From positions 1 to 36,042 of the forward strand of contig JAIYBR010000072.1 of the NCBI GenBank assembly GCA_027488435.1: DNA of 36,042 nt, read 5' to 3'. The stretch comes from Flavobacteriales bacterium. GTDB lineage: Bacteria; Bacteroidota; Bacteroidia; Flavobacteriales_D; Sanyastnellaceae. A program made the translations under genes and the position numbers. The notes beneath the pieces were generated by a model. It searched no databases, was not told the origin of the DNA, and worked only from the letters and a program-made list of their open reading frames with translations. Below, piece after piece: positions 16,275 through 26,324 of the stretch (positions within the stretch are counted from its first letter, which is position 1; the number at the start of each line of letters is the position of its first letter).

Positions 16275-17977
16275 CCGAAAATAATCTCCTACGTGTAGAT
16301 GACCTGACTATTGGGTTTCGTCAAGAGGATCAAATTCAATATGCGGTAACGGGAAGCTCCTTTGTTGTTGCGGCCGGCAAAACGCTGGCAATTGTAGGTG
16401 AATCGGGGAGTGGCAAATCCGTCTCATCGCTGAGTCTGATGCAACTCTTAAACAAAGAGAAGGTGGTGTTTTCGTCAGGTCGATTTACACTGGGCTCTTC
16501 GCTGGCAGATGTTTCAGATGGCACAACTGTCAATCCCACCAACACCATTCTTGCTCAATTGCGTGGGAAAAAAATAGCCATGGTTTTTCAAGAACCCATG
16601 ACCTCCCTAAACCCTGTCATGAAATGCGGCGAGCAAGTGGAGGAGGTGCTGAAAAAACACCTTGGCGTTTCACATGAAAAAGCGAGAAAGCGAACGCTTG
16701 AATTATTCCAAGAAGTAAAATTACCAAGGCCCGACAGCATGCTCGATTCATATCCGCACCAATTAAGTGGCGGTCAACGACAACGAGTAATGATTGCAAT
16801 GGCTATTGCGTGCGAGCCCAAGTTGCTCATTGCCGACGAACCAACAACAGCTCTGGATGTGACCGTTCAACAAGAGATATTGCTACTCCTGAAACAACTG
16901 CAAAAACAACGCGGAATGGGGATGATTTTTATAACGCACGATCTGGGAGTTGTTGAGGAGATGGCTGATGATATTCTTGTTATGAAAAAAGGACAAGTGG
17001 TAGAATATGGATCAGCAGCAGATGTGCTCAAGCGCCCATCACACGAATATACCCGAGGGCTGCTCCAGTGCAGGCCAAAGGCCGGCAACAAGCACAAGCG
17101 GCTCCTGACTGTGCGCGATTTCGAAGAACATGCCATGCCTGAGGCGTCAAATCGTATTGAAAAAGCAATTGAGAATATTGACTTTCTGTGTGTTTCTGAG
17201 CTCTGCAAGACATACACGTCCACATCCTTTTTTGCGAAAACAAAACAAGAGGTACACGCCGTAGATCACGTATCATTTCAAATAAGCAAGGGTGAAACAC
17301 TTGGGCTGGTGGGTGAAAGCGGTTGTGGAAAAACCACACTCAGCCGAATGTTGCTAGGGCTTATACCCGCGACATCGGGTGAAATTGAGTTTGCGCTTCA
17401 AAATCGCTCCTACAATGTAGCCGCGATGTCGGCAAGCGAAATGCGCAGTATCCGCAAAGAAATTCAAATCATATTTCAAGATCCGTATAGCGCATTAAAC
17501 CCGAAACACACCGTTGCTAAGGCGCTCATTGAACCAATGACCGTGCACGGCATTGGCACAAGCAAAGATGAGCGCAGGAGCATGGCCATTGAGCTGCTCA
17601 ATAAAGTAGGGCTTTCCGAGCAACACATCGATCGTTATCCGCATGAGTTTAGTGGTGGCCAGCGACAACGCATTGTCATAGCACGAGCACTTGCGTGCAA
17701 GCCCTCATTCATTATTTGCGATGAAAGTGTTTCTGCGCTAGATGTTTCTGTGCAAGCTCAAGTGCTGAACCTTCTCAACGATTTAAAATACGAGTTCGGG
17801 TTGACCTACCTTTTCATCTCACACGACTTGCGAGTTGTGTATTACATGAGCGATCGCATTATGGTCATGAACAAAGGCAAAATTGAAGAAATTGGCCTGG
17901 CCGACGATGTATTCAACCATCCGCAATCGAACTATACACGCAAGCTTTTAAGCGCTATTCCGGGAAAGGCGTTGTAA
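16271..17977 (+). CDS. Oligopeptide/dipeptide ABC transporter, fused double ATPase (DppD-DppF / YejF-like)
   Basis: Two complete NBDs: GESGSGKSVSS...LSGGQRQRVMIAMA and GESGCGKTTLSRMLLGL...FSGGQRQRIVIARALA. ATGA overlap with the upstream lipoprotein. Confidence 0.92.
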   Translation: MTENNLLRVDDLTIGFRQEDQIQYAVTGSSFVVAAGKTLAIVGESGSGKSVSSLSLMQLLNKEKVVFSSGRFTLGSSLADVSDGTTVNPTNTILAQLRGKKIAMVFQEPMTSLNPVMKCGEQVEEVLKKHLGVSHEKARKRTLELFQEVKLPRPDSMLDSYPHQLSGGQRQRVMIAMAIACEPKLLIADEPTTALDVTVQQEILLLLKQLQKQRGMGMIFITHDLGVVEEMADDILVMKKGQVVEYGSAADVLKRPSHEYTRGLLQCRPKAGNKHKRLLTVRDFEEHAMPEASNRIEKAIENIDFLCVSELCKTYTSTSFFAKTKQEVHAVDHVSFQISKGETLGLVGESGCGKTTLSRMLLGLIPATSGEIEFALQNRSYNVAAMSASEMRSIRKEIQIIFQDPYSALNPKHTVAKALIEPMTVHGIGTSKDERRSMAIELLNKVGLSEQHIDRYPHEFSGGQRQRIVIARALACKPSFIICDESVSALDVSVQAQVLNLLNDLKYEFGLTYLFISHDLRVVYYMSDRIMVMNKGKIEEIGLADDVFNHPQSNYTRKLLSAIPGKAL

Positions 17978-17991
17978 CCAGGGTTTTGTAT

Positions 17992-18088
17992 TTAGCCGTA
18001 AACGCGCAAAGAGAACTTCAGAGAAATGCAACTACACTTTAAACGTAGGCCTTTTTCTCTTGATATTTCTATGCGGCTCTGCGGTTAA
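17992..18088. repeat. MITE/REP-like element, copy 3 (inverted orientation)
   Basis: Reverse complement TTTAACCGCAGAGCCGCATAGAAATATCAAGAGAAAAAG...GCATTTCTCTGAAGTTCTCTTTGCGCGTTTACGGCTAA aligns with copies 1-2; same 97-bp length as copy 1. Confidence 0.8.
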
Positions 18089-18110
18089 ATAATAAACACC
18101 ATGAGAGCGC

Positions 18111-18118
18111 TACATTTG
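18111..18118 (+). promoter_or_regulatory. Candidate -7 box (TACATTTG) of the carboxyltransferase gene
   Basis: TAnnTTTG match 20 bp upstream of ATG 18138. Confidence 0.5.
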
Positions 18119-18137
18119 CGCGCACATATTCAGCACT

Positions 18138-19679
18138 ATGTCTAACAAGCATTCAATTCTTTCCGAAAAAATAGCAACCGCTCAATTGGGCGGCGGTGAA
18201 AAACGCATCGAATCTCAGCACAAGAAAGGTAAGCTCACCGCACGTGAGCGCCTGCATTTTCTGCTCGATGAAAACTCATTCGAAGAGCTTGGTATGCTGG
18301 TTACACATCGCTCCACCAACTTCGGACTCGACAAAGAGGTCTACCTAGGAGATGGCGTGGTAACCGGTTATGGCACCATACACGGACGTTTGGTTTATGT
18401 GTTTTCTCAGGACTTCACTGTAATGGGCGGGTCGCTCGCAGAAGCACATGCCGAAAAGATTTGCCGCATCATGGATTTGGCCATGCAAAATGGCGCGCCG
18501 GTCATTGGCTTAAATGACAGCGGAGGCGCGCGCATTCAAGAAGGCGTAGTTTCGTTGGGTGCTTATGCCGATATATTCTATCGCAACACACGGGCGAGCG
18601 GCGTGGTGCCGCAGATAAGCGCCATCATGGGGCCATGCGCCGGTGGAGCAGTGTATTCGCCTGCGTTGACCGATTTCATTCTGATGGTAGAGAACACGAG
18701 CTACATGTTTGTGACCGGCCCCAACGTAGTGAAGACTGTGACTCACGAAGAAGTAACAAGCGAAGAATTGGGTGGCGCCAGCACTCACGCGAGTAAAAGC
18801 GGTGTTACACATTTCAAAGCAGATAATGATGTAGCGTGCTTGCGCATGATACGCGAACTGCTGCAATACATGCCTCAAAACTGCGAAGACAAGGCTCCAT
18901 CAAACAATTATTCTTCGTCCAACGAAGCGCGACCTAAACTCGATACGATTATTCCTGAAAATCCCAATCAGCCCTACGATATGCACGAAGTAATCGAAGA
19001 GGTAATTGATGAGGGGTCTTGGATGGAAGTGCACAAAGACTACGCTGAAAATATTCTTGTTGGTTTCGCTCGTATCGCCGGCCGCAGTATTGGTGTAGTC
19101 GCTAACCAACCAGCCTTTCTTGCGGGAGTACTCGATATAAAATCTTCCACAAAAGGAGCACGATTCGTTCGCTTCTGTGACTCATTCAATATTCCTCTTT
19201 TGGTGTTTGAAGATGTGCCCGGATTCTTGCCCGGAACTGACCAGGAGTGGAATGGAATTATTTCAAACGGAGCGAAGTTGCTCTATGCCTTCAGCGAAGC
19301 TACAGTTCCGCGCGTAACCGTTATCACACGGAAAGCATATGGCGGCGCCTACGATGTGATGAATTCAAAGCACATTGGTGCCGACATGAACTATGCGTGG
19401 CCAACTGCTGAAATTGCGGTGATGGGCGCAAAAGGAGCGGCAGAAATTATTTTCAAGAAAGAGATTTCGGAAGCGGCAAGTCCAGAACAAAAATGGAAGG
19501 AAAAAGAAGCCGAATACGCTGAGTTATTCGCTAACCCTTACAGCGCAGCACAACGCGGTTATGTGGATGAGGTGATTCTTCCTTCACAAACACGAGAGAA
19601 AGTAATTCGCGCATTTGCCATGCTCGAAAACAAAGTTGATACAATGCCTCGCAAGAAGCACAGCAATATGCCCCTTTAA
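18138..19679 (+). CDS. Acyl-CoA (propionyl-CoA) carboxylase, carboxyltransferase beta subunit
   Basis: 513 aa; [24 protein letters not shown]...[12 protein letters not shown]...[22 protein letters not shown]...[16 protein letters not shown]...[31 protein letters not shown]. Confidence 0.94.
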   Translation: MSNKHSILSEKIATAQLGGGEKRIESQHKKGKLTARERLHFLLDENSFEELGMLVTHRSTNFGLDKEVYLGDGVVTGYGTIHGRLVYVFSQDFTVMGGSLAEAHAEKICRIMDLAMQNGAPVIGLNDSGGARIQEGVVSLGAYADIFYRNTRASGVVPQISAIMGPCAGGAVYSPALTDFILMVENTSYMFVTGPNVVKTVTHEEVTSEELGGASTHASKSGVTHFKADNDVACLRMIRELLQYMPQNCEDKAPSNNYSSSNEARPKLDTIIPENPNQPYDMHEVIEEVIDEGSWMEVHKDYAENILVGFARIAGRSIGVVANQPAFLAGVLDIKSSTKGARFVRFCDSFNIPLLVFEDVPGFLPGTDQEWNGIISNGAKLLYAFSEATVPRVTVITRKAYGGAYDVMNSKHIGADMNYAWPTAEIAVMGAKGAAEIIFKKEISEAASPEQKWKEKEAEYAELFANPYSAAQRGYVDEVILPSQTREKVIRAFAMLENKVDTMPRKKHSNMPL

Positions 19680-19689
19680 ACACACACAC

Positions 19690-20559
19690 ATGCTTCGATC
19701 CATGACCGGCTTTGGAAAAGCCGAAGGCACCGTAGGAAACAAAAAGTTCACCGTCGAGCTGCGCTCGTTGAACAGCAAACAGCTTGACCTGAACATGCGC
19801 ATTCCGGGTGTCTACCGTGAAAAAGAGCTTGAGCTTCGTTCATGGCTTAGCGAACATGTTCAGCGAGGAAAAGCCGACTTACTTGTTTACTACGAAAGCC
19901 TGGAGGCCGAAAAGCGCATGGCGATTAACAAGCCGCTGATGCTGGCCTATTACGCCGATTTGAAATCGTTTGCTGATGATGCTCAGATTTCAGGCGGTGA
20001 CTACATCAACGCGCTGATGCGCATTCCGGATATTCTCAAACCTGAGTCGACCGAGTTGGATGAGGAAGAGTGGGCCGCGCTTTTTTCGATGATCAAAGAC
20101 GCTTATCAGAAATTCGATACATACCGAAAACTGGAAGGCGAAAAGCTCGCTGCCGATTTTCGTGTTCGCATTACGACCATTCTTGAAAACAGACTTGCAT
20201 TGAATGAGCCTATAGCCGCGAGAAATCTGCGTGTGCGTGAAAAACTGCGCGCCAATCTGGAAGAACTTATTCCCATCGACAAAATTGATCCGAATCGTTT
20301 TGAGCAAGAATTGATCTACTACTTGGAGCGGCTAGACATCAGTGAAGAGTATCAACGATTAGAGACGAACTGCGCGCACTTCAGTGACGAATTGAGCGGA
20401 GAGTCTCAAGGAAAAAAACTTGGCTTTATTGCGCAGGAAATTGGGCGTGAGGTTAACACAATTGGCAGCAAAGCAAACGACGCCGACATGCAGCGCCTTG
20501 TAGTCGTGATGAAAGACGAGCTTGAAAAAATAAAAGAGCAAATCAACAACGTTCTCTAG
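19690..20559 (+). CDS. YicC family endoribonuclease-like protein
   Basis: MLRSMTGFGKAEGTVGNKKFTVELRSLNSKQLDLNMRIP... ending GREVNTIGSKANDADMQRLVVVMKDELEKIKEQINNVL. Confidence 0.93.
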   Translation: MLRSMTGFGKAEGTVGNKKFTVELRSLNSKQLDLNMRIPGVYREKELELRSWLSEHVQRGKADLLVYYESLEAEKRMAINKPLMLAYYADLKSFADDAQISGGDYINALMRIPDILKPESTELDEEEWAALFSMIKDAYQKFDTYRKLEGEKLAADFRVRITTILENRLALNEPIAARNLRVREKLRANLEELIPIDKIDPNRFEQELIYYLERLDISEEYQRLETNCAHFSDELSGESQGKKLGFIAQEIGREVNTIGSKANDADMQRLVVVMKDELEKIKEQINNVL

Positions 20560-20562
20560 TGG

Positions 20563-20570
20563 TATTTTTG
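20563..20570 (+). promoter_or_regulatory. Candidate -7 box (TATTTTTG) of gmk
   Basis: TAnnTTTG match 24 bp upstream of ATG 20594. Confidence 0.4.
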
Positions 20571-20593
20571 CATCCCTCTTGTTACCACCCAAC

Positions 20594-21169
20594 ATGTCTC
20601 AAGGAAAAGCAATCATTTTTTCGGCACCCAGCGGCGCAGGCAAGACAACCCTTGTGCGCCATCTGATGGGCATAGAAGACTTGCGCTTGTCCTTTTCTGT
20701 CTCTGCCACCACGCGAGCCATGCGCGACTATGAAATTGATGGAAAAGATTATTACTTCATAAACCCCGAAGATTTCTTGAAACGTGCTAAAAACGGCGAT
20801 TTCGTAGAGTGGGAAGAGGTATACACCAATCAATATTACGGTACACTCTACAGCGAGGTAGAGCGTATCTGGAACAATGGGGGCCACGTTATTTTCGACC
20901 TGGATGTAATCGGTGGGTTGAACCTGAAAAAAATTCTCGGCGATAGGGCGCTATCCATTTTCGTGAAGGCACCCAGTGTAGCGGTTCTGGAAGAACGTCT
21001 TCGCAAGCGAAGCACAGAGTCGCCCGAGAAGATTCAACAGCGCGTAGCTAAAGCACAACAAGAAATGGCTTATGAGCCCCGCTTCGACCGCGTAATTGTG
21101 AACGAAGAATTAGAAAAAGCACTTCGGGAAGCGGAAAATTGTGTGCGTCAATTTTTGGCAGAGGCATGA
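20594..21169 (+). CDS. gmk: Guanylate kinase
   Basis: MSQGKAIIFSAPSGAGKTTLVRHLM...SVSATTRAMRDYEIDGKDYYF... Confidence 0.95.
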   Translation: MSQGKAIIFSAPSGAGKTTLVRHLMGIEDLRLSFSVSATTRAMRDYEIDGKDYYFINPEDFLKRAKNGDFVEWEEVYTNQYYGTLYSEVERIWNNGGHVIFDLDVIGGLNLKKILGDRALSIFVKAPSVAVLEERLRKRSTESPEKIQQRVAKAQQEMAYEPRFDRVIVNEELEKALREAENCVRQFLAEA

Positions 21170-21750
21170 AAATCGGGTTGTATTTCGGTTCGTTTAACCC
21201 AATTCACAACGGCCACATACACGTGGCGCATCAAGCCCTGGAGCAACAGCAGCAAGATGAAGTTTGGCTGATTGTCAGTCCTCAAAATCCATTCAAAGAA
21301 AACCACGAATTAGCGCCGGAAGAACACCGATTGCACATGGCTCGTTTGGCGTGTGCCAACCAAAACAACATTCGTGTGAGTGACATAGAGTTCGGCCTGC
21401 CGAAACCATCCTTCACGATAGATACCATTCGCACACTTTGCACGCAACATCCTGAGCACACATTTCAACTCATTATCGGCGAAGACAATGTGGGGGCATT
21501 TGAACGTTGGAAAGAGTTTGAAACGTTATTGCGGTTGGTTGAACTTGTCGTGTATCCGCGTACATTCGTTTCTCCGGAAATCCCATCCGCTCTGCAACCA
21601 TTCAAAACGCGCATTCATTTCTTGAGTGGCCAGCTCATTGATGTTTCAGCAACCAGCATACGCGAGAAGGTTCGTTTTTCCGAATCGATTGACGGCTTAA
21701 TTCCTCAAGATGTAATCGATTATATCGCGCAGCACAATCTGTATTGCTAG
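21166..21750 (+). CDS. nadD: Nicotinate-nucleotide adenylyltransferase
   Basis: MKIGLYFGSFNPIHNGHIHVAHQAL...SATSIREKVRF; ATGA overlap with the gmk stop. Confidence 0.95.
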   Translation: MKIGLYFGSFNPIHNGHIHVAHQALEQQQQDEVWLIVSPQNPFKENHELAPEEHRLHMARLACANQNNIRVSDIEFGLPKPSFTIDTIRTLCTQHPEHTFQLIIGEDNVGAFERWKEFETLLRLVELVVYPRTFVSPEIPSALQPFKTRIHFLSGQLIDVSATSIREKVRFSESIDGLIPQDVIDYIAQHNLYC

Positions 21751-21752
21751 TT

Positions 21753-22640
21753 TCACTTTGCTTTTTTTAGTTGGCGTTGTTTGAGCCATGTGTCCAGAAA
21801 GAGTGTGGAAATGATTACTAGTCCACCCATGTAAAACTGCGGACTCATCTGTTCATCACTTCCATATAAAAGCAAGGCAAGCAGAATGGTATAAACGGGT
21901 TCCATGTTAATGGCAAGCGCACACGTAAATGGGCTCAACACGCGCATAACACGAATGCTTACTATAAAGGCAACGCCCGTGCAAAGAACACCAAGCAGCA
22001 GCAACAACTGAAAATCACGGTAGGAGGGAAGGTTGAACAACTCGTATCCATCACCGGTTATCACCAGGTAAACAGAAAGCCCTGCAAACGCAAACAACAT
22101 TTCCCAAAACGCCATTTGTGTGGGTTGATAGGTGGCCACAAGTCGTGCATTGAGCGTTGAGAAAAGCGCTGCGAGAAAAGCCGCCATCAACGATAAGAGA
22201 ATGCCAAGCGTGTATTCAGACTCAAACTTGAATATGAGAAAAATACCCGCTATGACTACAAGCCCCAACACCATTTCGTAACGCCGGGGAGCTTCTCTTT
22301 TCAATAATGGATGTATGAGCGACACAAAAAAAGCCGAGGTACTCAGCACCACGAGCGCAACGGAAATCTTGGAGTATTTAATGCTTGCAAAAAAACAAAC
22401 CCAATGTGCCGCGGTAAGCAAACCCACTCCCGCGAACCGAACGAGGTCGCGTGTTCCGGCGACTACCTGTTGGCGTGCAATAACGGCTATTACCGCTATG
22501 CTTACAGCCGCAATGAAAACGCGCCACCACACCAATAGAAAAGGCTCAAGCGTAATTTCTCTTCCCAGGATTCCCGTGAGCCCCCACACCAATACGATGG
22601 CGTGAAGCAACAACAAGTTAGTGGTGTACTTTCCCCTCAT
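21753..22640 (-). CDS. EamA/DMT-family transporter
   Basis: ~10 TM hydrophobic protein; VLVWGLTGILGREITLEPFLLVWWRVFIA... EamA pattern. Confidence 0.87.
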   Translation of the reverse strand: MRGKYTTNLLLLHAIVLVWGLTGILGREITLEPFLLVWWRVFIAAVSIAVIAVIARQQVVAGTRDLVRFAGVGLLTAAHWVCFFASIKYSKISVALVVLSTSAFFVSLIHPLLKREAPRRYEMVLGLVVIAGIFLIFKFESEYTLGILLSLMAAFLAALFSTLNARLVATYQPTQMAFWEMLFAFAGLSVYLVITGDGYELFNLPSYRDFQLLLLLGVLCTGVAFIVSIRVMRVLSPFTCALAINMEPVYTILLALLLYGSDEQMSPQFYMGGLVIISTLFLDTWLKQRQLKKAK

Positions 22641-23247
22641 GTTCCGGATCGAGCTCAACGATGCCACCGCTCATGGTGTACTTTAAAATGTCGACCGAAT
22701 TGCGCTCGATGCGCTTGATGTTGCGCGCCGGAACAATCATCATATGGCCCGAAAAGCTATAGCTCATTGGAAAGTAAACGGCCACTTTTCCTTGTATATC
22801 ACCCAATTCAGACAAATCCGTATCGGTGATAAAGCCAATCATCTCCAGATCCATCTGATCACTAACCTTCACTAAAACAGGCTGATTAAACTTCTTCTCT
22901 TTGCCGACAAAAGCACTGAGCACATCGGAAATAGCATTGTAGAGGTTGTTCACTCCGGGTATTTTGTCGAGCAATCGCTGGAATATCCCTTTGATGCGGT
23001 CATTGATAAACATGCTACCAAACCAGCCCAATACAAACAGCACCATCACCAGTATCAAAATGCCCCAGCCCGAAAAGTGGTCGCCCTTCGTGAGCATTTC
23101 ATCTTCGGTGTAAAGTATTCTAGGAACAATGTTGTCTAGAAAGCTAAACAACTGAAATACGATGTAACCCGTTCCGAATACCGGAAGAGAAATGAGAAGT
23201 CCGTTGAGCACATAGTGCACAAACTTTCTCAGATATCGGTTTTTCAT
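22618..23247 (-). CDS. DUF502 family membrane protein
   Basis: MKNRYLRKFVHYVLNGLLISLPVFGTGYIVFQLFSFLD...IPGVNNLYNAISDVLSAF...YFPMSYSFSGHMMIVP. Confidence 0.85.
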   Translation of the reverse strand: MKNRYLRKFVHYVLNGLLISLPVFGTGYIVFQLFSFLDNIVPRILYTEDEMLTKGDHFSGWGILILVMVLFVLGWFGSMFINDRIKGIFQRLLDKIPGVNNLYNAISDVLSAFVGKEKKFNQPVLVKVSDQMDLEMIGFITDTDLSELGDIQGKVAVYFPMSYSFSGHMMIVPARNIKRIERNSVDILKYTMSGGIVELDPEHEGKVHH

Positions 23248-23332
23248 GGTTGCTGGTTTTGGGCGGCTAAAGTAACACCACACCATTCGTCTACCACATG
23301 ATCAATAATCCGCAATGCGATGCGAAATAACT

Positions 23333-24082
23333 TTAGAGAATGTTAATGCGTTCACCAAATTCATCGCGGTAATTTCCTCCCACGGGGATTTCCTTATTGA
23401 CATCGGCCAGAATAACATCGCCACCCGATATAGCGGCTATCTTATCCATGTTTACAATGTAGGATCTGTGGAGGCGCTGAAATACGGACTTCGGAAGCTT
23501 TCGCTCGATATCCTTCATCGTTGCGTGAATCGTATACTTCATGTCGGCAGTAATTATCTGCATGTAGTCCTTCAGCGCTTCTACGTAATAGATATCAGTT
23601 GTATTCACCTTTATCAACTTCGACTGATGCTTGATGAATAGATAATTGGCGTTTGACTTATAGTTGGTGAGCGAACGAAGTAATTCGTTTTCGACACGCA
23701 CTTCCTTCTCCTTTCCATGTTTATGGATGGCCATCTCAATGGTGGTGTGCAAGTCAATTTCCTTGAAGGGTTTCAGAATATACCCGTGCGGCTCTGTAAT
23801 TTTCGCTTTATTGAGTGTGGGTTCATCCGCAAATGCCGTGAGATATACAACAGGAATATCCATTTCCTGTTTCAGTGCTTCGGCGGTTTCTATTCCAGAC
23901 ATGTCGCCTTTAATCTGGATATCCATGAGAGCCAAATCCGGCTTCGTGGCGCGTGCAAGCTCAATGGCACGTTCTCCATTATCGGCTTGTGCTACAACGT
24001 GATATCCTAATTTTTCCAGACTGCGCTCAATGTCCTTGCGAACGATGCTTTCGTCTTCAACTACGAGAATGTTAACGGCCAT
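23333..24082 (-). CDS. LytTR-type response regulator
   Basis: Receiver domain (VVEDESIVRKDIERSLEKLGY...DLALMDIQ...YILKPF) plus LytTR domain (DIYYVEALKDYMQIIT...FQRLHRSYIVNMDKI). Confidence 0.93.
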   Translation of the reverse strand: MAVNILVVEDESIVRKDIERSLEKLGYHVVAQADNGERAIELARATKPDLALMDIQIKGDMSGIETAEALKQEMDIPVVYLTAFADEPTLNKAKITEPHGYILKPFKEIDLHTTIEMAIHKHGKEKEVRVENELLRSLTNYKSNANYLFIKHQSKLIKVNTTDIYYVEALKDYMQIITADMKYTIHATMKDIERKLPKSVFQRLHRSYIVNMDKIAAISGGDVILADVNKEIPVGGNYRDEFGERINIL

Positions 24083-24128
24083 GCTTTTGGTTATTTAGAT
24101 TGTCACAGGCAAGGTAAGTCGTTTTGAC

Positions 24129-26324
24129 CTACTTGCGTTTAAAACTGATGAAAAACTGCGTGCCCTCTGTTTGAACCACTTTCACAGTGGCGTCAATTTG
24201 ATCGAGAAGGGCATAGACCAATTGAATGCCGAGCGAGTTGTTTTTTTCAAATGCGAAATCGGCGGGCAAGCCAATTCCATCATCTATAACCGCGAGCATA
24301 ATAACACCATCCTCTTCATTCAACTTGACCGTTAGTTTTCCATGTTCGCGGCCCTTGAAGGCATATTTCAATGAGTTGCTCACGAGCTCATTTACGATGA
24401 GGCCGCACGGTATTGCCTGGTCGAGATTCAACCCGACAGAATTCATTTCCGAGACAAAATCAACTCTTGTTTTTGCAGATCGATAGCTTTGAATCAAATT
24501 CGAAATAATCGTCTTCAGATAATCCATGAACTCGAGTCGACTAAAATCGGACGTGCGATAAATCGTCTCGTGAATAAATGACATGCTCTTGATTCGCTGC
24601 TGACTTTCGCGAAGAATTTCCAGTGTTTTGGGATCATCCACGTATGAAGACTGAAGATTCAAAATGCTTGAGATCACCTGCAGATTATTCTTCACGCGGT
24701 GGTGCACCTCTTTTAGCAAAACCTCCTTTTCCTTAAGGGAATCGCGAATCTTGCGATCAATCTCCTTTCTGTCTGTATTGTCATAGACAAGGCACGAAAG
24801 CTCCTGAAACTTTCCATTGACGTGCACGGGATTCAAAAAACACTGCCACCATATTGTGTCGCCTACCTTGTTTTTCAAGGGTAATTCAAATTGTTGCGGC
24901 CTGCCTTTGAATCCGTTGGTAAACGCTTGCAATTGGCCCTGGTAAAGGTCTTGATCGACGTGTTGTTTCAACATCGACATGATGTTGTTTCTCTTCTCCA
25001 CTTCCTCACCAAAAGACGCCTTCATGTTGGCAATGAAGTTTGTATTCAACGCGGTGATTTCATAGTCGTGGTCGATGGTCCACATCATGATGTTTTCCGT
25101 ACTGTTGAATATCGATTCTATTTTCGCTGTCTGCTCGAGCGTTTGTTTCTGTTGCTGGTCGAGCTTCATTTGTGTTGCTCGGTGTTGCTCGATTTCCGCC
25201 TTTAATGCGGCGTTAATTTCTTCTACGAACCGAACACGTATTTGCTCCTGGACCAGTTTGTTTCTATCTGTGATATTGTTGAGTGTTACTTGAATAGATG
25301 GCTTGTTCTCATAAACCGTGAGTGTGGGTTTAATCTCCACATCAATTATCTCCCCGGTTAAGGCCCTCATTCGAATTTCCTTATTAAAAACCTCTCCTCC
25401 CTCCCGAATGATTTGCAAATCGCTTTGCATAGGGTGTACAAACGAATCTTCAATAAAGCTCTCGAACGAATCACCAAAAACATCATCCTCTTCTTTTGCC
25501 CCCAGCAACTTGCACGCAGCTTGATTGAGGTATTGAATTTTTCCCTCTGTTAGGATAACTACACCATTTGGAGAATCTTCCAGCAGGCGCTGAAAACTCT
25601 CCAGGCTTTGATGCAATGCCTGTTCAGCGCGCTTCCTGGAACTTACATCATTAATAACAAGGGCTAGTGTGCGCTTGCTTTTAAACTGAACATAACTTCC
25701 GGTGATTTCCAGCAACATCACACGACCATTTGCATCGGTAGCCCTTACATCAGTTCTGTTCACCGCAGATATTTCAGCACTAGCCAATAGAAGTTGAACA
25801 TCCTGAATGGTCATCAACTCATTCAGCTTTCGTGATATGATTGCTTGGGCGTTCTCATAACCATATATACGGGCCAACTGATCGTTAGCATCGACAATCG
25901 TACCCTCCTGTATGAAGCAAATACCTTCTGAGGCGACAGCGGCAAGACTTTTAAATCGTTGCTCGCTTTCCTGGAGTTCTCTTTCTATAATCTTTTTGTT
26001 GGTAGGAATATCAAGAACGCGAGCCAACGCTATCACCTGATTTCCCTCCTTAACCTTGGTAATCTGAATCCATCTATCGGTTTGTTCGTCGTGAAAGGAA
26101 ATGAACCCGTTTTCATCCACCGAGCTAACTATACCTTCTTGTTTTTCACGTGGCACATTTTCCCAAATCAGTGCTAAGAAAACCTTTTTCCTTAGCTTGG
26201 AATTGGTCAATTTAAAATAGCGACAAAACTCTTCATTAGCCTCCAGTACGCTCATTGAAGGCCACTCCAACAAAGCAAGTTTATCGACCGGATGTTTTAA
26301 TATTTCTACACGGTAGTTACTCAT
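24129..26324 (-). CDS. Multi-PAS sensor histidine kinase, HisKA_2 type
   Basis: Several PAS-like segments; LKEVHHRVKNNLQVISSILNLQSSYV phosphoacceptor region; NELVSNSLKYAFKG and DDGIGLP ATPase motifs. Confidence 0.93.
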   Translation of the reverse strand: MSNYRVEILKHPVDKLALLEWPSMSVLEANEEFCRYFKLTNSKLRKKVFLALIWENVPREKQEGIVSSVDENGFISFHDEQTDRWIQITKVKEGNQVIALARVLDIPTNKKIIERELQESEQRFKSLAAVASEGICFIQEGTIVDANDQLARIYGYENAQAIISRKLNELMTIQDVQLLLASAEISAVNRTDVRATDANGRVMLLEITGSYVQFKSKRTLALVINDVSSRKRAEQALHQSLESFQRLLEDSPNGVVILTEGKIQYLNQAACKLLGAKEEDDVFGDSFESFIEDSFVHPMQSDLQIIREGGEVFNKEIRMRALTGEIIDVEIKPTLTVYENKPSIQVTLNNITDRNKLVQEQIRVRFVEEINAALKAEIEQHRATQMKLDQQQKQTLEQTAKIESIFNSTENIMMWTIDHDYEITALNTNFIANMKASFGEEVEKRNNIMSMLKQHVDQDLYQGQLQAFTNGFKGRPQQFELPLKNKVGDTIWWQCFLNPVHVNGKFQELSCLVYDNTDRKEIDRKIRDSLKEKEVLLKEVHHRVKNNLQVISSILNLQSSYVDDPKTLEILRESQQRIKSMSFIHETIYRTSDFSRLEFMDYLKTIISNLIQSYRSAKTRVDFVSEMNSVGLNLDQAIPCGLIVNELVSNSLKYAFKGREHGKLTVKLNEEDGVIMLAVIDDGIGLPADFAFEKNNSLGIQLVYALLDQIDATVKVVQTEGTQFFISFKRK
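26142..26157. promoter_or_regulatory. parS-like site inside the histidine kinase gene
   Basis: TTTTTCACGTGGCACA, 14/16 to TGTTTCACGTGGAACA. Confidence 0.4.

Noticed and set aside
21750-21753. Very tight convergent gene ends (nadD/DMT; also 10712/10716 and 32769/32772)
   Set aside because: Common in compact bacterial genomes; no evidence of a special mechanism.
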